From: Impatiens glandulifera
Taxonomy: Eukaryota; Streptophyta; Magnoliopsida; Ericales; Balsaminaceae
Direction: 5' to 3'
DNA: 64,000 bases
Assembly: GCF_907164915.1 (NCBI RefSeq)
Contig: NC_061864.1
Span: forward strand, 4,485,389-4,549,388
A model generated the notes under the pieces. It worked only from the letters and a program-made list of their open reading frames with translations, made no database searches and was not told the origin of the DNA. The position numbers and the translations under genes were made by a program. Shown piece by piece: positions 61,684-64,000 of this stretch (position 1 is its first letter; the number at the start of each line of letters is the position of its first letter).

Positions 61684-63540
61684 CTTAATGACGTTATCAC
61701 TGAAAGGAATAATTTGTTTGACCTAATTGACGACCAGAGTCAGCGAGGTCGTCGGCGGAGGTCTTTTCTGATCGCACTGGAAGAAGTAATTATGCGGCGA
61801 CCGCCAACTCTGTCCTCCGGGATCTAGTGAAGAAGAAGAAGATATCGGATCTAATCCGACCCGGCCCTAAATATGTCAGCCCACTAAACTTGGAATGTCG
61901 GGCTGAGTGCCCTAGTCCAGTAAAATAGCCCTTTTACATAAAAATCATAAAAGTTTCTTTAAAACCAAGTTTATCTATATAAATAAATTATTATTAAATA
62001 TTAAAAAATTATAATAGAAATTCATGTAAAACAAATAGTAACTCTCATTATTTAATACGATAACTGATCAACTCTATAATATTTAACAAAGTTAAAGCTA
62101 TCACCTGTAACTGAAAAATATAAATTAATTTAAAAAATATTAGTTATTAAATTATTTGTATATATTAATATATAAGTGATGAAATAATTTTATTGATCTA
62201 ATATTTATATTTTTTAATTATTATTCACTCCTTTATTAAGAAAAATAGATGAAAATGGACTTGGGTCTGCCTGGGCCATGATTTTTTCATGGGCTTACCC
62301 AAGGATCCGTTCGATGATGGCTAGTTTTTATTAAAAAAACTATATTTTATTAATTTATTTAAAATATTATTGTATATATTATTTTTCTCAACAAATATTT
62401 GTTTTTTTATAAATTAATTTGATAATAGAATTTTTTATATAAATAATTTTTTAACTATTATTTTTATAAACTAAACAAATTTAATATCCATTTTAATTGA
62501 GAGTATAATGTCTAATTAATTCACAAATTTGTTTGAATTTATTTGACTTAAAAGTTATATGGATTTAATTAGAGACAATATGATACTCTATTTTTTTTTA
62601 ATTTAATTAATTATTTTTCTTTTAATTCTAAAAGAAAATGATAAATTTTACATTTATCAACTTATTACATCGATAATATATATTTTTTTCTTAAGTCTAC
62701 CCTAACTATAATTTTTTAAATCGTTCATAACTTTAATATATATTATAATTATGTTCATATTAAATTAGGCTAATCCAATAAATAAAATAGAATGTTGATT
62801 ATTATAATAAAGTATAGTAAGATATGATAAATTTAAGTTTAATTGATTTCCCATTTGAAGATAATAAATTAGCTTATGAAAAGAGTATTATGGTCATTCT
62901 TTTTCATTTTCTTTTCACTTTTACTTTTTTTTTTTTAATGTTCTTCATCCTTTCATTACTCTTTCTTTTTATTTATGTTCTTTCTTTTTATTTATGTTAT
63001 ATAGTGTTATGTCTTTTTTTTTAGTAAATTTTGATTGAATATTTTTTTCTTAAAAAATTGGTTCTCTCTTTTGATCGGATCTATCCACTCATAGAGACCA
63101 AGGTTATTCTTACAAATTGTTCGATTTTATCTTATAGTCTCATTCAATATTTTTTTTTTCATCACGACTAAAGTGGTTGTCTAAAATTTTTTGAAGATCT
63201 TAGTAGTTTAACCCAGTTGGTTATAGATACATTTTTCAAACAATATTATTAACATTTGATTAACTCTTCAAATACATTGTTAATGTCTCGTTTTCGTTTA
63301 CGTCATAAGTTTTTTTTGCATAGTAATACGTAGTATTTGTTCTAATGTTATTTTAAATGTTTTGGATTTAGGTTATAATATTTATTAAAATTATTATGAT
63401 AAAATGAAAATTGATATTTCTCTATAAAAATTAAAATAAAAAAATATAATAATACAATTTAACAAGTAAAGATGAGAGTATACTATTTAAAAAAGAAATA
63501 AAACACAAATTAAAATTTGTCTAGTTGAAATGATAATACA
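61684..63540. other. Divergent intergenic region between TRM6 and the BRE-like gene
   Basis: 61,690-61,880 is GC-richer and is probably TRM6 leader and promoter. From about 61,930 to 63,540 it is A/T-rich with T-runs and no recognisable gene. Near 63,208-63,230 the phrase TTAGTAGTTTAACCCAGTTG recalls the A-box head of the 29.7-kb element but lacks a B-box. Confidence 0.55.
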
Positions 63541-63566
63541 TTAATAATGAAATGGTGCCCACCTTG

Positions 63567-63632
63567 ATGCGAAAACAGTCAAAAAGTAGTGTTGCGGCTG
63601 ACGGAGAGACAGTCGGAGATCTTAGCGGCTGA
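63567..63632 (+). promoter_or_regulatory. Possible 21-codon upstream ORF before the BRE-like gene
   Basis: ATG at 63567 runs to TGA at 63630-63632, 18 bases before the main start at 63651. It is relevant only if transcription begins upstream of 63567. Confidence 0.3.
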
Positions 63633-63650
63633 AACTTTCCGGCAAAGACG

Positions 63651-63973
63651 ATGAGCGCGAACACAGTCCCTCCTCTCATTATCGCTCAGTTGAATCATCT
63701 CATCTCTCAGTCCCCTTTCCCCATTAAGGTAAGCTATCTTCATCTCAATGAACTCCTATCTATTCTAGGGTTCCACTTCTAACATATCATATTTTCTATA
63801 GTACACATTAATACCCCAAAACACTATAAAGATAGAAAATCAAGATTTCCGGTGATGATCACGATGCCTTTTTACACAATATCAGGTCGATCAAATATGG
63901 GCTGGTAACAAGAACGTAGGTCTTGCTGATCGCATCACCTTAGTAATCCCTTTCTGCTTGGATTACATCAAAT
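63651..63973 (+). CDS. BRE: BRE/BRCC45-like protein (BRISC and BRCA1-A complex subunit), 5' part only
   Basis: Two exons are visible, 63651-63728 and 63886-63973, giving 55 residues and then a donor (AAAT|GTGAGA). The rest lies beyond the window. The sequence reads MSANTVPPLIIAQLNHLISQ, then VDQIWAGNKNVGLADRITLV and IPFCLDYIK. The ADRITLVIPFCLDYIKC piece aligns with the CDRFKLHIPYAGETLKW region of human BRE (BABAM2), and plants have one such gene. In animals BRE holds together the BRCC36 K63-deubiquitinase complexes; in Arabidopsis the homolog has been linked to DNA repair. The short visible length limits certainty. The ATG lies in a GC-richer leader, fitting a real gene start. Confidence 0.72.
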
Positions 63974-64000
63974 GTGAGATTCATAATCCATCCATTACTA

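Noticed and set aside
63200..63270. Possible third copy of the A/B-box element
   Set aside because: Only the A-box head is similar; no B-box or shared body follows.

Overview
The window is nuclear DNA from a flowering plant, most likely a eudicot. It is very AT-rich, its genes are split by GT-AG introns of about 70 to 1,900 bp, and its products are plant-specific or plant-type: a thylakoid FtsH protease, a brassinosteroid-signalling kinase, a starch-binding ESV1 protein, a SAUR, an SK3 dehydrin and a peroxisomal OPC-8:0 CoA ligase. I found eleven protein genes. Two of them are cut by the window edges. All exon structures below were built by hand from reading-frame continuity, splice sites and remembered family sequences; for every complete gene the summed coding length is a multiple of three.

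Layout: 1-6.3 kb (+) 3' part of an EIPR1/TSSC1-type WD40 gene; 8.7-13.0 kb (+) EARLY STARVATION 1-like gene; 17.2-19.6 kb (+) two-exon type II membrane protein of the DUF7796 type; 23.4-26.6 kb (+) BSK1-like gene, convergent with 26.7-29.1 kb (-) chloroplast FtsH of the FTSH1/FTSH5 type; 34.6-37.0 kb (+) OPCL1-like ligase ending in SKL; 38.6-39.0 kb (-) SAUR; 47.2-48.8 kb (+) intronless LHT8-like amino acid transporter; 56.6-57.4 kb (+) acidic F1SK3 dehydrin; 59.1-61.7 kb (-) TRM6, in 13 exons; 63.65 kb to the end (+) 5' part of a BRE/BRCC45-like gene.

The long AT-rich gaps (13-17, 19.6-23.4, 29-34.6, 39-47 and 49-56.6 kb) hold decayed small transposons and simple repeats. The best supported are two hAT-type MITEs with 8-bp target duplications (22,555-22,797 and 31,430-31,651), a Tourist-like MITE eight bases before a splice acceptor of the WD40 gene, a duplicated element with Pol III A- and B-box motifs (29.7-30.25 kb), a SINE-like remnant in ESV1 intron 1, a decayed copy of plastid trnL-CAA (49,462-49,545), several tandem duplications, and (TA)n or (AAT)n arrays.

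The genes do not form one pathway. They are housekeeping (TRM6, EIPR1, BRE), chloroplast (FtsH, ESV1) and hormone or stress genes (BSK1, OPCL1, SAUR, dehydrin, LHT8). The order OPCL1 - SAUR - SK3 dehydrin matches what I remember of Arabidopsis chromosome 1 around At1g20440-At1g20510, so it is probably conserved microsynteny. I see no convincing undescribed multi-gene system. The least explained pieces are an orphan 5'-exon-like stretch with telo-box motifs at 50.3-51.4 kb, a GC-rich island at 53.85-54.39 kb, and a paired TGACGTCA element at 44.48 kb.
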